Positions 38,475-50,578 of a stretch of 64,000 nucleotides of DNA are shown here, in pieces; position 1 is the first letter of the stretch, and each line of letters starts with the position of its first letter. The stretch is from Dryas octopetala. Taxonomy: Eukaryota > Streptophyta > Magnoliopsida > Rosales > Rosaceae. The translations under genes and the position numbers were made by a program. Where the stretch lies: positions 18,662,001 to 18,726,000 of the forward strand of contig OY992835.1 of NCBI GenBank assembly GCA_963921425.1, read 5' to 3'. The notes below the pieces were generated by a model. It saw only the letters and a list, made by a program, of their open reading frames with translations. It was not told the origin of the DNA and did not search any database.

Positions 38475-40001
38475 TGATCTGACCATTATTTCATATATTT
38501 TCATACTCTTGTTCTTGGATTATTGTTATGTTTTAGGGTGTTTTTAGTTCGTTTTAATTTAGTTTTATATTTTTATAGGTTTGAAGAGTAAAGAGGAGAA
38601 AACAAAGCAAAATGGAATATTTTCAGAGTAGAAATTACTGGGCAGATCAGTCAACTTCGCGGAATAAACTGCACCTCCTCGGAGCAAACCAGATGTTGTG
38701 CCCTATACCGTTGGAAAGATACGGATGTTAGCTTTCCGAGGAATTTTACGGTTCGTGATTTGCATTTTTCTAGGAGAAGTTATGGCTATTTGACTGAAGG
38801 CAGTTCAGGCAGAAAATTTTGTGCGAAAATGCAAAGTAATTCTTTTTAGATTTCTTTCTTGGAACCCAATTGATGTTATGTGTATTTGGGAAGTATCTAG
38901 AGGAATCCAGGTTTATTATTTAAGGTCTAATCCTATTTTTGTTGGGATTTTGGGTGCCAAACCATCAATGACAACTCATCATAAGAATAATCCAAGTCCA
39001 ACAAGGAAAGTCTTTACCAAAGAAGAAAAGGATTTGTTTCTTATTTAAAGGAAGGAGATCATCATCTTAGGGGTTCTTTTTGGGAAGAAGGAGAGACAAG
39101 AAGTGGCTGCCATCATTGTTTTCTCTCATCCATCGTCATAGTTCATAAGTTTTTAATGTTTTCTAGATTTTTAATTATGTTTTCTTTAAACATGAGCAAC
39201 TAAACTCTTTTTCTAGGGATAGGATGATGCCCTAGCATGAATGTTTATGGTTTTTAATATTTATTTAATGGATTTTTAGTTTCTTTTAGATGAATGCTTA
39301 ATCACTGTTTTAATTGTTGCTATTTGTTAAGTTCTTTGACTGCGCACCTTAGGGCTTTGCATCTAGTAAATTTGAAGTTGAATTTGAGGCTGAGAGGCAA
39401 TATAATTTGAATTAGCTTCTTGTGGTTGAGTGTGGTAAATTACATTGTTGCTCGAGAGAGAATAATGATTTGCTTGGTTCTCTTGTTTTCTAGACCGTAA
39501 TGAATCCTATTTGTTAAATTTGTGCCTGAGAAGGATAAATTGCATGTTAGGGTATACGACCTTTGCCTGAGAAGGAAAGAATCATGCACTTAAGGAAAAC
39601 TATGGTCTAAGTATCTGAGAGGAACTTAGATACGAGAATTATCATCTAAAGAATCAAAAGAATTTGTTGAATGTATTAAAACCTAAACTGGATTGCTTGT
39701 GGTTGATTCTGAATCCCTAGTTCTTCCAATTGATTGTTAAACCATAATATTTTATTTTCATTAGTTTACTTATTGTTCTTGATCCTTGTTTTTAATTGTT
39801 GCGTTTTCATTTGTTCTCATCATAAATCATCACAATACCCTTCTCAAAGTCATTTTTTAATTTTTAAGTTGTGTTTATTTTTATTAGATCTAAATAAGGA
39901 ATTTAAGTTTTTGAATTAAATTAATAATCCTCGTGGGTACGACAACCTTTTATCCATATACTATATTACATCCACCCTGTATACTTGCAGGATTTCCATC
40001 A
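38475..40001 (+). repeat. 3' LTR, 1527 bp
   Basis: Direct repeat of 28382-29909, one base shorter in a G run near 39082. It is followed at once by CACAAG (40002-40007), the right copy of the target duplication. Confidence 0.95.
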
Positions 40002-40007
40002 CACAAG
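40002..40007. other. Target-site duplication, right copy (CACAAG)
   Basis: Same six bases as 28376-28381. Just beyond it, the minus strand reads TTTGTTTCAG followed by the first codons of exon 14. Confidence 0.85.
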
Positions 40008-43000
40008 TCATCTGAAACAAAATATAATAAAAAGGATTAAGAATTCCTGCTTAATAAAACATAGCCATAATGCATCACAGAAGCTGAGGTCCAATTTTCT
40101 TCTTTTATTTCCTTACGGATTGTTCAACCCTATAGCACTTAAAACTAAAACTGCACTTAGAATCAATACTCAGGATAAATCAAACAACTAAAGTGAGTGT
40201 GTACAAGCACGCACGCACGCACACAGAGACAGAGAGATATAGATTGAGGGAGAGTGTACAATTACTTTACTTCATCTAATAAGTTACCCCACCACCCACC
40301 CAAAGGGGAAAAATGCTACTAGTACCCATACATACAAAACAAAAAAGTTGTGTTCACTATATGAATAAGAAAAATAGACTTATCGTTTACAATTAGAAAC
40401 ACTACCTGACAAATACTGTAATCAATAAATTCTTTTCCTTCTAATAAGCACCTGCAGATAGAAGGCCATACAGTTTCTGATAGCAAGTAACAGAATCTTT
40501 CCAGTAAATTTGAGTCAACATTAGACGAATTCCCATCAACATTAACAGCCAATGAATCAAAGACTGGCTGCCTAAGAAATCCACCTTGGGAAGATAATTT
40601 CATCATATTTGAGTGGTCAGATAAATTTTCCATAAAATCCACAGCAGATGAATCCCCTTCATTAAGTAATTTGCGAAGAACAAAGAAAAAATGATGTAGA
40701 GTATGAAACTTTAATAAAACAGTATCCAGTTGGACCTGGAAAAATGAAACAAGATTGTATCATAAGAACATAGGCAAAGAACATCACAATAAGGATAATT
40801 ATTCCGTAAAACCTATGACTAGTTAATTTAAAATTTAACACATGACCTTAGTTATATGCTAAACAGACAGATACATAAGTATTACCAGTTTTCTTTTCAA
40901 AAAATAAGAATTACCAGTTTCACAGCATGTCTCAAGCCCAAAAAGATAGCAGACAACGAAGGTCCATAAGAACATAGGAACTTCAAACCACAAGCAAGAC
41001 CCCGTGTATTGGAAACCTGTTCCAACATACACTTTCCAAATTGCCTCACATCCTGCATCACATATAAATTAATGTTATTAGCAAAACATAAAAAGACCCA
41101 ATATGTAAATTGCAAACTTAAGCAATTATTAAATGATAATTTTATGAGTTAAAATGAAATGACATCTAATGTATATATATTCAGTTTGTTTTTTTCTTGG
41201 AATTGAGGTATAAATATTATTTCGAATGAAATAATTACATCATTAGGATCTAGAAGTGAAAGGATCAAGCTTTCACTCATCCTTGGTTCCCAAGTCCACT
41301 GCTTACGAAGTTCCCCCTGCCCCACTTGAACCACAAAATGTGCTGTCAACCTGTAGCACACCACCCATGTTATTATTAGAAGGCTCTACAGAAAATAGAA
41401 GTTATAGCACAGAAATCAACAAAGAAATATAAATAAATTAATAAAGTTAAGAAGAATCAATGAAATGACCAAAACCTGCTGAATGCTCGTATTAAAGGAA
41501 GAGGCATTGTTGAGACTTTTATTGAGTTCTTTGACTCCTTCCCATCTCCACCATCGTCAGAACCAGTAGGAACCTTCCACCCAAAGGTTGCAGATATTTC
41601 TGTAGTAGAAGACGAAATCCAAGTTCTGACTGGACAAGCCATTTCTGCACCAGTCTCAGGTTCTACCATAGAAAAACGGGATCGAGTCCAGAAAACGGCC
41701 TTGGAAAATGATATAGGAAGGACTGGCGGATTGATGTCAACCAGGACATCAATCCATAACATCGGAATGCACATCCACTCTCTAAATTCCCTACATGTAA
41801 TTTTACTCTGTATACTAAATTCACTCCAAGAACTATTATCCTTCTCTTCAGCATCCACAGCAAATGGAAGCCCATCATCATCTCCATCATTCAACTCATA
41901 AGACATGCTTCTTTCAGAACCCGGGGGAGGGTGGGTATTCAGCACAGAGCTTATTAATGCAGCAGCATCAGACACCATGATAGTTTGTATGAGATCAAAG
42001 GCAGGTTGTCTTAGTGAACTGTGAAGCGAAGAATCCTTCAGGGATGACACAAGAGAAGGGCCCCTGTCAAATACAAACAGATTAAGCACGCAACAGCAAA
42101 GTGATTGAACCAACCTATATGCATACATTGCTAAATGCTATTATAAATTCACTTCATAAGCCCTTAGAAAGAATATTCATGCTATAAAACATATAAAATC
42201 AGTTTAAGAAGAGCATTAGTAGAGATTTGCCTGTATCAATATTTTATAGTTAACATGGCGATAGAAACTATATTTGCTAGCAACGCTCAACCCCAGGAAA
42301 AATTATTTTAATGTTGAAGTCTCCCCTATTCCCTCCTATAATTTGCAATAATATTTCGGAAAAAACTAAAGATGAGAAATACATATTACAAACAGAAAAG
42401 TAGGAGCATAATCAACTTTCTGTCACTTGTTTTGTCACCAGATCACCTAGTTCATGCTAAAAAAAAGGGCCTCCACACATATATCAAATCAAGCATACAT
42501 AAATCACATACCACATATGTGCACATTCAAAAGGAGGGCAAGGCGGGTTCATCGTGTAACCTCGACGTACAATGAGAAGGGCTATCTGAAAATACAAATT
42601 TGCAATAAATAAAGCAGGGATACCAGAAAATGGAAATGTCTTATTGTAATAATGACATGATACGTAATATAGCTACACACAAGATACCATATGACAATCT
42701 AGAGGAAAAAAATAAGAACCTGACAAGCTTTTTGTCTCGTTAAGGCACTGAAGTTACTGCTCACAGGCACCTGAAAGAGGAGAAAATAGAGAAAATGCCT
42801 ACGTTGCTTTTCATGTTCCCCATCTTGCAAAGCTTCAAGAGACTGCATAAATTGGACTTCTATGTATCAGTAAAGTCAGAAAGGCCACTACTAGTATGTA
42901 CAATATAGAAAAGATGTAAGAAAATACTATAAATGAAAATTGCAGAATGTACCGCAGACATGCCTGCAGAAAAGGCTGAAAAAGATCAAAAATGTCCTTA

Positions 43001-46000
43001 TGGCTTTTCTCATTTCGAGTATGAAAACATTGACCCAATAGAGTATTGCGCATCACGCTTGGAGACAATGTAGATCTCAACCAAAGCTTACAACCTTAAG
43101 CCAAGCCACAATGATAAAGAAAACATCTGAGCAGTCTGTAACAGAATATCAACATATAATGGGAAAATAAGAAGAGGTGCATACCAAGCATTTCAAAGAG
43201 TATTCTCAAGCAAGTAACTGCATGCGAGAATTCTGATGAATCACCACTAATATGGTTGAGTACAATATCAAGAAAAATAGGATAGCGTTCTAATATCCCT
43301 TCTTCAAAAGCTGGAGGTTCTAAAAACCCAAGCCTTCATAAAACACACAAATGCAGCATTAGCAACAAAACTGAATCAGAAAAATACTTGTTCATAATGA
43401 ATAATTTTAACAAGAAGTTCCTACAGTGATTTGATTCCAAGCCATATGGACATACGTTCCAGCTGCACTCTGGGCCTTGAAGTTTTCAAAGTTGATGGTA
43501 ACACTTCTGTCTCCAAGAAGCCAATGAATTTTTTAAGTAAAGGCTGCAAGGGTTCCAAGTCTGTCGCTCTCCTATGCACAAAGAGAATAAAAAATGAAAA
43601 TAAAATGCACAAACAGAATTACAATAAGAGATGAAACAGAAAGCATTCCAAAACGCACATATTGATAAAGCAAAGGGAAAAATATAGCATTGTACCCCCT
43701 GAACTATAGGCTGTGTTGCACTTTTCCCCCTAGAAAAAAAAATGGTTTGTACACCCCTTAAATTTTGGAAAAAGTTACAATTTAGGGCCTACCATCAGAT
43801 TTTCTGTTAATTTTGGTCACATGGTGCAAACATGACCCATTTTAGGGTATCTTTGACACTCTCCCTGCATTGTAACTTTTCTGGGGTGCAAAGTATAACA
43901 CAGCCTAAAGTTCACAGGGCATTGGTAAATTTTTCCCTAGAGCAAAAAGGCAACAGTTCACACGCAAAGCCCTAATAATCTTTTTAAAGTAGATTTTTAG
44001 TAGCCAATAACAATAACAGTGTCAAGCCAAAATGTGTGATTGGGAAGGGATTGGGGGAGGTCTAATAAAAACCCAAAAACAATGCCAGATTATTAGCATA
44101 ATTATCTGATCACAAGTATTAAACTCAAGATCAAGCCAACAGACCCCAACATAATATCCAGAAACAGTACCTCAATTTTCCCATAGAACCAGCCAAACGA
44201 TGACCAACAGAGCGCACTCTTCTTTTGAAGAAAAATAATGCATAAACACCCTGACAGAAAACAGCTTCACTATTTAAGGCGAAAAGAAATACTGAGGCCA
44301 ATTAAGCACACATTGAAACAAATCTACCAACAAAATACCGGAAACTGTTGTTGTCCAGCCAAAGCCAGTTCATGCATATTATCAACAGCTTCAATAAATT
44401 TTTCAAATTCAGTGAATAAGGACTCATCATCCAACAGAGCAGGGAACATTAGAACCTGTAAACCAATTGAACGAATGAGTCAAAGTCGATTCTAATCAGA
44501 AAATATAAAAGGAAATATAATATATGGTTAGATGCAGACATATAAGAATGAAAATGTCGATGTCAATAGAAATACTGATTGTCCCAATTCATGGAAATAT
44601 CGACAGATATGTTGATATCAATGGAAATATTAGTAAAATTTAACAAAAATGATGGAAATTTGCTTAATAACATGGAAATTTTTAATGAAAATATAGGAAA
44701 TACTAATTCAATTAAGTACACATGTAAACTTCAAAAAAACAGTATAAACTGATAAGAGTCTTCCTGTCCTTCTTAATCCTCTCCTAACAAAAATAGGCTT
44801 TCACATGTCTATGTAATGTTTTTCAATCACACAGGTTTCCCAGAAGGAGTATTAAAAATAAATAATAAAAGCACAAACAGGAAAAATTAAAAATAAAATT
44901 TATACTAAATCAAAGGAAGAAAATTTTAGCATTGCTCAAAATTCATTGAATCATCAACAGAAGAAAAAAGAATGAAGAAGAAACAGGAAGCGGAGGTCAT
45001 TCCTCAAAGGGTTTCTACTCAAAGTAGCAAACTAAAGAGAGGGGGAGGTGGGACGGATTAACAACAAGTGTCCATTTTCCAAAAGCCTATTTAGACTAGC
45101 CTGTGATGAGATCAAAGGATTTCAATGATATAATCCCATTATTGTACATTTGTGTCATCGAACCAGATACAGAATTCAGGGACATTCCTCCCAGACATGA
45201 CTCTTGTGACATACAATTACACTGTTGGCATCCAATTATTTCATTAACACCTTTTGGTAAGCATTATACAATATATTGAAAATGTAAAAAAAAGGGTATG
45301 AATAACATTTTTTAATGAATACAATGATAATTTTATTAAGAAAAAATAAGTACATAAAAGAATATTAAAAGAGAACATCTATATACCTCATACATGACAC
45401 TAACTACTTCAGAATTATCATGGGCAGGATCATATTCTTTTCGAGCTAATTTAGTATTTATCTCTCTCAAGTGCTGTGTCACCCTTTCCTCATCAAGACT
45501 TCTCAAAACGTCCAGAAGAGGGCCAATAGAACCGGATTCATACTCCATGCTATACATCTCTTGGGCTTGATAGTGTTGGGAAATGCACTGGATGCAATGC
45601 CGCATTTCCTCAGAGATTCTCCTCCATAGTTGTCGAAGTGGGGAATCACAATTCTCATCTTTGAAGTAGTTGTAAAACGTCTCCAGAAGAGGCCCCATTA
45701 AATCCCAGGATCCACACCAAATATGATTTTCTTTCGGCAAACAAATCAATAAATTAAATGCATCCGCAAACCTGACACACAATGCAAACATTGGATGCTA
45801 AAAGTTAAAAATAAACAAATACATAGAGACCACAGTCAACTAATCATCATACATAAATATATCATACATATAACAAAACAACAATGTTACAATGCCAATG
45901 CATGCAGGCCTAGTGTAACATAATAAACAAGAATTCTCTCTTTTCTTCCTTTTCTTCTCTCCACTTACAATTCATCACATTTTCCATCTTTCACACCCTT

Positions 46001-46351
46001 CCATTTCTTAAGCTACCAATCAAATTCGGCATTGCTGCCATTAAATTCAGTTCTGCTATTTACTTTTGTGATCTAACCCAAGTAAAATGAATGATCATGT
46101 TCATTTTAGTTGTTTAGCATTTCCAAGTACTTTGTTCGCTTTAAAAAACAAAAATTAAGCTTCTGGAAGTCAAATAAAAATGAAGTGAGACTGTGATAGA
46201 GAGATAGAGAGAGAGAATACCATTGCTCTTTGTTCTGGTGGAGACGGTGTCGTTTAGAGGGGTCAATGCAATCATCGTCTTCGTCTGCTTCTTCCTCAAT
46301 GCCTCTCCAGCGGTCCAACAGCTCTCTTCTCGTGGCCAGCTTCTTCGCCAT
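40002..46351 (-). CDS. SEN1-type helicase, 5' part: exons 1-13 and the first 10 bases of exon 14
   Basis: Exons in transcript order: 46221-46351, 45387-45771, 44339-44455, 44171-44250, 43425-43571, 43185-43333, 42964-43094, 42720-42842, 42512-42585, 41476-42063, 41239-41350, 40915-41052, 40406-40735, then 40002-40011 (start of exon 14). The protein starts MAKKLATRRELLDRWRGIEE and covers 835 residues up to exon 14. It is the helical SEN1_N-like scaffold: for example DIFDLFQPFLQ, SLEALQDGEHEKQRRHFLYF, MNPPCPPFECAHMW and RQPAFDLIQTIMVSDAAALI. Phases are continuous and continue into the exon 14 remainder at 28375 once the element is ignored. All introns are GT-AG except the one after exon 7, which reads GC at 42963-42962. 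Read into the LTR, the frame gains 13 foreign residues after three exon-14 codons and then meets TAG, giving about 851 residues without a helicase core. Confidence 0.9.
43675..43937. mobile_element. Mutator-type MITE in an intron of the SEN1-like gene, 263 bp
   Basis: The ends begin GGGAAAAAT and end ATTTTTCCC. The terminal inverted repeat continues through GAACTATAGGCTGTGTT on the left and its near complement (GAACTTTAGGCTGTGTT on the minus strand) on the right. Flanking 9-mers TAAAGCAAA (43666-43674) and TAGAGCAAA (43938-43946) differ at one base, as expected for an older 9-bp target duplication. It lies between exons 4 and 5. Confidence 0.75.
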
Positions 46352-46708
46352 TGAACCTATTTCCCTCTACAAGCTTCCGTTGTTTTTATTTTTATTGCAA
46401 TTTTTTAGGGTTTTTGCGCAGAGACAAAGATCAGAGAGAGAGGGAGAGAGTCTCAGAGACAGTTTATTGTAGAGGGAAAGAAGAGGAACAAGAAAAAGGC
46501 ATTGTATTTATATTTGTATTATTGGTCACTTGGTTGAAGAAACGGAATGCCACCTGTGCCTCTTGATGCTTAGGATTTAGGAAGAAGCAAAATCTTTGGG
46601 CCTAAAAATACCAACTTTTAATCGCCTTGTCTTATTAGTGGGCCTAATGGTTTTTTTTTTTTTTTTTTTTTTTATATGGAGCCACTTTTCTACTTAGATT
46701 ATGTATTT

Positions 46709-47202
46709 GGCTTTTTTACTCAAATACCACCTGAACTATAAAGGGTGTGCTCAAATACCACCCAAATTTTTTTTTTGCCAATTTACCACCTGAACTTTCA
46801 CATATTGGCCAATTTACCACCTACCGTCATTTTAGTTAAATTTTCTGTTTATTTCAAGGGTATTTTCGTCATTTATATAAAAAAAGCATTTTAAATATTA
46901 AAAAAAAATCTAATTAAACCCCCTAAAAAAAAAGGGTATTTCCATTTTCTATTTTTTTAGTTTTAAATTTTTTTTCTAATTATATTTTAAAAAAAGTTTT
47001 TAAAATAATAATATTTCTTTATTGTATTCAAGGGCAAAATGGGAAGTTTGGGAAATTTTTTGATGATTTAACAGAAAAATGGATGTTAGGTGGTAAATTA
47101 GCACATATTAATAATTTCAGGTGGTAAATTGGCAAGAAAAAAAGTTTGGGTGGTATTTGCGCACACCCCATGTAGTTCAGGTGCTATTTGGGTAAAAAAG
47201 CC
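46709..47202. mobile_element. Mutator-type MITE with perfect 9-bp target duplication, 494 bp
   Basis: Left end GGCTTTTTTACTCAAATACC mirrors the right end, which on the minus strand reads GGCTTTTTTACCCAAATAGC. The inverted repeat runs on through CACCTGAACTA and GGTGTGCKCAAATACCACCC, more than 50 bp. TATGTATTT occurs immediately outside both ends (46700-46708 and 47203-47211). There is no transposase. It sits about 360 bp upstream of the SEN1-like start codon. Confidence 0.85.
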
Positions 47203-47477
47203 TATGTATTTTAACTTTAACTTTTTATATTTCTTAGAAAAAAAATTTATCTATCACGTGTATATACATCTTGAAATACCAGTCGTACACCTCACCTTAG
47301 GTTCACTCTCTATCCTCCCGTTGCCTTACCCTGGATTGAATATCTCTCTCTCTAACTACTAAAATAGTGTCTACTATTATCATTGTAAAGATAATCGGCT
47401 GTTGGAATTTTCGGAAAGGATTACCTGAACTACTTATCTATCTCACTTATCATATAATATGTCACTTAATAAAAAAA

Positions 47478-47669
47478 ACAGTAATGCTACACTTACCACA
47501 TTTTTATACCACAATTTCATATAATCTTACATGACATTCATATATTGGACACTAAAAATTAAAAAATAAAACTTAAAAAAGAAAAAGGAAACACTCTTTC
47601 AGTAAAGTAATGACACATCAGGTAGGATACAAATGTGGAAAAAAAATGTGGGACAACTAGCATTATTGT
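47478..47669. mobile_element. Small MITE, about 192 bp
   Basis: The left end ACAGTAATGCTACACTTACC pairs with the right end, which on the minus strand reads ACAATAATGCTAGTTGTCCC. Similarity extends about 60 bp with mismatches. The flanks are A-rich, so the target duplication is uncertain. Confidence 0.6.
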
Positions 47670-48196
47670 AAACAAAAAAAATAGAGATAATAAATGTATA
47701 CACACATTCGAATTGATCTCTTATCCAATATAATATTACTCTATTTCTTTGACCTCTTTATTATTAAAAAAAAATAAAAATGTTGTGGAGATAGTGGCGC
47801 ATGCAAGGCATGAATAGTTTGAATCATGCATAACTATGGATCTTACATGAATGTGTGTCTAAGTAAATGTATAAAAATTTTACCAAGTACTCATAGTTAT
47901 GAAGTCTCATCCACTTAATATGCACTTTGGGTTAAGTTGGTGGTGAATATTAATATAAAAGGTTATAATTTTAGTAGTCTTCACTTCAATGTTGGTGGTG
48001 ATTATGAATATAAGGTTAAGAGGTAACATGAATATGTGTACCTTTGTAAGTCATTACAAATTCTTAGAGAGGATTTGATTGATGATGCCACACTAGCATC
48101 TTTAACAATCCCATGTTCTTTTTTGCTTTTGGGTTATGTGAGTTGCATGATTGATTAATTTCTCACGTAATTACTACATAATACAAACAACATGAA

Positions 48197-48236
<40 letters not shown>

Positions 48237-48711
48237 CATTATACAAGTGGGAAGTGAACTTTTTGGATGATAGCAACAAGTTCAAAGCTTTGATGGCTCC
48301 CATATATTCAACACTCATATTTTGTCTACAGGTGTCTTTTAGATGGTCCCATAAAGAAAGAAATAAGAAAATAAGAAAAAGGTGTGCTCTATACTCTATA
48401 GCATGGTCTTGCACTCTTGCCCATCTGAATGACAGAATGTGACCCAATGCTTGGACTTTTGTTGTGTTTTGGCAAATCCCTTGACAACTAATCTTTAGAT
48501 ATTTTCTTCTATTTATACGCAGTATACAATTTAATGAGGATTAGACCAACTAGCTATTAATTAATTGGTATATCTCCTTATATTGTTAGACAATTTCCTA
48601 AATTCAAATTCCACCTTTTTATATAGAAAATGAAATTGATAGTTATGTATATATTTTAGGGTTTTTTTTTTAAGTCCAAATTTTAAAATGTACTATTTAT
48701 CCGGCCCACAC
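47670..48711. other. Intergenic with a GA microsatellite
   Basis: No gene seen. A (GA)n repeat of about 33 bp lies at 48201-48233. Confidence 0.5.
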
Positions 48712-48807
48712 GCTACAGTAAAATACTGTAGCGGCCCACTTTTTTAAAAAAATCGGTGCTATAGTAACAGCGCTACAGTGACGCCGTTACTGTAGCGCGC
48801 TACAGTG
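48712..48807. repeat. GC-rich palindrome cluster (CTACAGTAAC family)
   Basis: GCTACAGTA-AAA-TACTGTAGC (48712-48732) is a perfect 9-bp stem. GCTATAGTAAC (48758-48768) pairs with GTTACTGTAGC (48786-48796) with one mismatch. Further GCGCTACAGTG copies lie between and after. The flanks are A/T runs. Confidence 0.8.
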
Positions 48808-49001
48808 TTTTTTTAAAAAAACCATTTTTTCCCTTTATTTATTTTTTTTCATTTCAGTACCAATTGATACATAAACTACCCAAAAAAAATAAATAATAAT
48901 TTATGTATTTTATGTCATAAACATGTTAAATAATAACCAATATAAAATACAAAAAATCAAGATGAGGCTTCCATAATCTTTTACGTTTTAATAGTAAATA
49001 T

Positions 49002-49863
49002 AATTGTTACTATTGAATAGTAACAATTATCTAGCCGGGCAGTGGCAATCAAATATTATCATTGTTTGATAGTAACAATCACTTATTGCTACTGTCTGAC
49101 AGTAACAATCAGAAATTGTTATTACTTGGTAATAACAATCATCTAATGATACTGTCTTACAGTAACAATTACATGTTGAAGATAACTAATATATCTTGTT
49201 ATTGTCATACAATAACAATCACCAAAATTCAAACTAAAGAAAATCACAAAATTCAGAGAGTAACAATCACCTGATTGCTACTGTCACACAGTAACAAATC
49301 AGGTGATTGCTAATTTGCTACTATCACACAGTAACAATCACCTAATTGCTACTGTCACAGTGTCAATTATTATTTATTACCACTATCGAACAATGACTAT
49401 TCTCAATGTGCTAAAAAAAACCCAGAAACAACATACATATACAAATCTTATGTATTTTTCTAACATAAACACATAAAAAACAAAAAAGTTTGTCTTTTTC
49501 TTTTTTTCTTTTTGCTGAAGCAGGCATGTACTTCCTTTTTTTTTTTATGAAGCTGTCATGTGTCTTCTTCTTTTTTTCTTTTTTGTTGAAGCTGCGTGTA
49601 TCTTCTGTTTTTTTTTTTTTTTTTTAACAATAGCCACTGTCAAAAAAATACTATTTAACAATTGTCACTATCAGGCAGGAAGCGACAATCACATACAAAT
49701 TAGTTCAAAAATGCAAGAAACACATCAAAACCAAATCCAAAAATCACTTATTGTTACTGTTCGGCAGTAACAATCATCTATTGTTACTGCCCGGCAGTGA
49801 CAATCATCTATTGTTACTGCCCGGCAGTGACAATCAAGTATTGTTATTGTTTGATAGTAATAA
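49002..49863. repeat. Array of about 13 short palindromes (ATTGTTACTG-N5-CAGTAACAAT)
   Basis: Each unit is a 25-27 nt inverted repeat. The first, 49002-49028, is perfect (13-bp arms around one base). Others start near 49055, 49085, 49115, 49146, 49196, 49275, 49314 and 49345. After a 370-bp T-rich gap, four more start at about 49750, 49780, 49810 and 49840, exactly 30 bp apart. Inside the arms, base changes are often matched on the other side (for example TTATTAC with GTAATAA). I know no named family with this unit. Confidence 0.8.
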
Positions 49864-49870
49864 TAAATTA

Positions 49871-50578
49871 GAAAATATAATTTAAACCTAGTACAATCTT
49901 TGTAAAAGCATAAACAACCAAAGAACAAACTAAAACAGAAATTATGGGTTTATCTAAGTCAACAAGAGGAAAATATAATTTCTCCTTATCTAACCCAATT
50001 CATACCCCAAAAACACTGACAATTTCAAAATCTCTAATTACTTGCTCCCATATGATGAATTTCATGCAAATCAATTCGAAAACCAACCCCATATTGCCTA
50101 CTACTCATCACAATTACCACCAATTTCAAAACAACAACATTCCAATAGTACTCTAAGCAACCCAAACATTAAATATGACCCTGCAAGAATAAACAACGAA
50201 AATAAGTTCATGAGAATTCTCACTGTACCCATCAATGTATTTGCCATGAATACTTTGGAAGATAGCTCTCTTAACTCAGATGCAACCAAAGATGCATAGG
50301 GCATGATCGATTTATGTTAGCAATTAATTCCCAGCTCCAATTCTTCACTGCAATGAAATATATGAAAGGAGGCAGTCTGGATGGATGCGCGCACACCAAT
50401 ATTTGACCCATTTCTCAGCATTCTCTACAGGCAGGCAGCAATCCGAACTTAGAAAAATACAAATGAAAACTAAGAAAACCAAGAAAAAACTAATTCCAAA
50501 TGAAAACTATTGTTGATTATCTAAACCCAAGAATCCAAATCAAGACAATTGCTAAACTTTGTCACCACACCTTCCCAA
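49871..50578. other. Unassigned sequence between palindrome array and gene fragment
   Basis: Short frames exist on both strands (50101-50304 minus reads hydrophobic), but none shows a family pattern I can defend. Confidence 0.35.

Larger units (their letters stand above)
28382..40001 (+). mobile_element. Full-length Athila/Tat-like Ty3 LTR retrotransposon inserted in a host exon
   Basis: The 11.62-kb element is complete: 5' LTR 28382-29909, tRNA-Asp-type primer site, leader, one Gag-Pol frame (30891-36326), a 2.1-kb region with no long frame, a polypurine stretch and the 3' LTR 38475-40001. LTRs begin TG and end CA. The domain order protease-RT-RNase H-integrase marks Ty3. The lack of a chromodomain, the tRNA-Asp primer site and the long region between pol and the 3' LTR point to the Athila/Tat side. 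It lies antisense to the SEN1-like gene and splits exon 14. An intact frame and near-identical LTRs suggest it could still be mobile. Confidence 0.95.

Noticed and set aside
49750..49863. CRISPR-like array with an exact 30-bp period
   Set aside because: Units are whole palindromes with nearly no unique spacers, the host is a plant, and no cas-like gene is present.
50101..50304. 67-codon hydrophobic frame on the minus strand
   Set aside because: Could be a captured exon, but no family is recognisable and no splice context is convincing.
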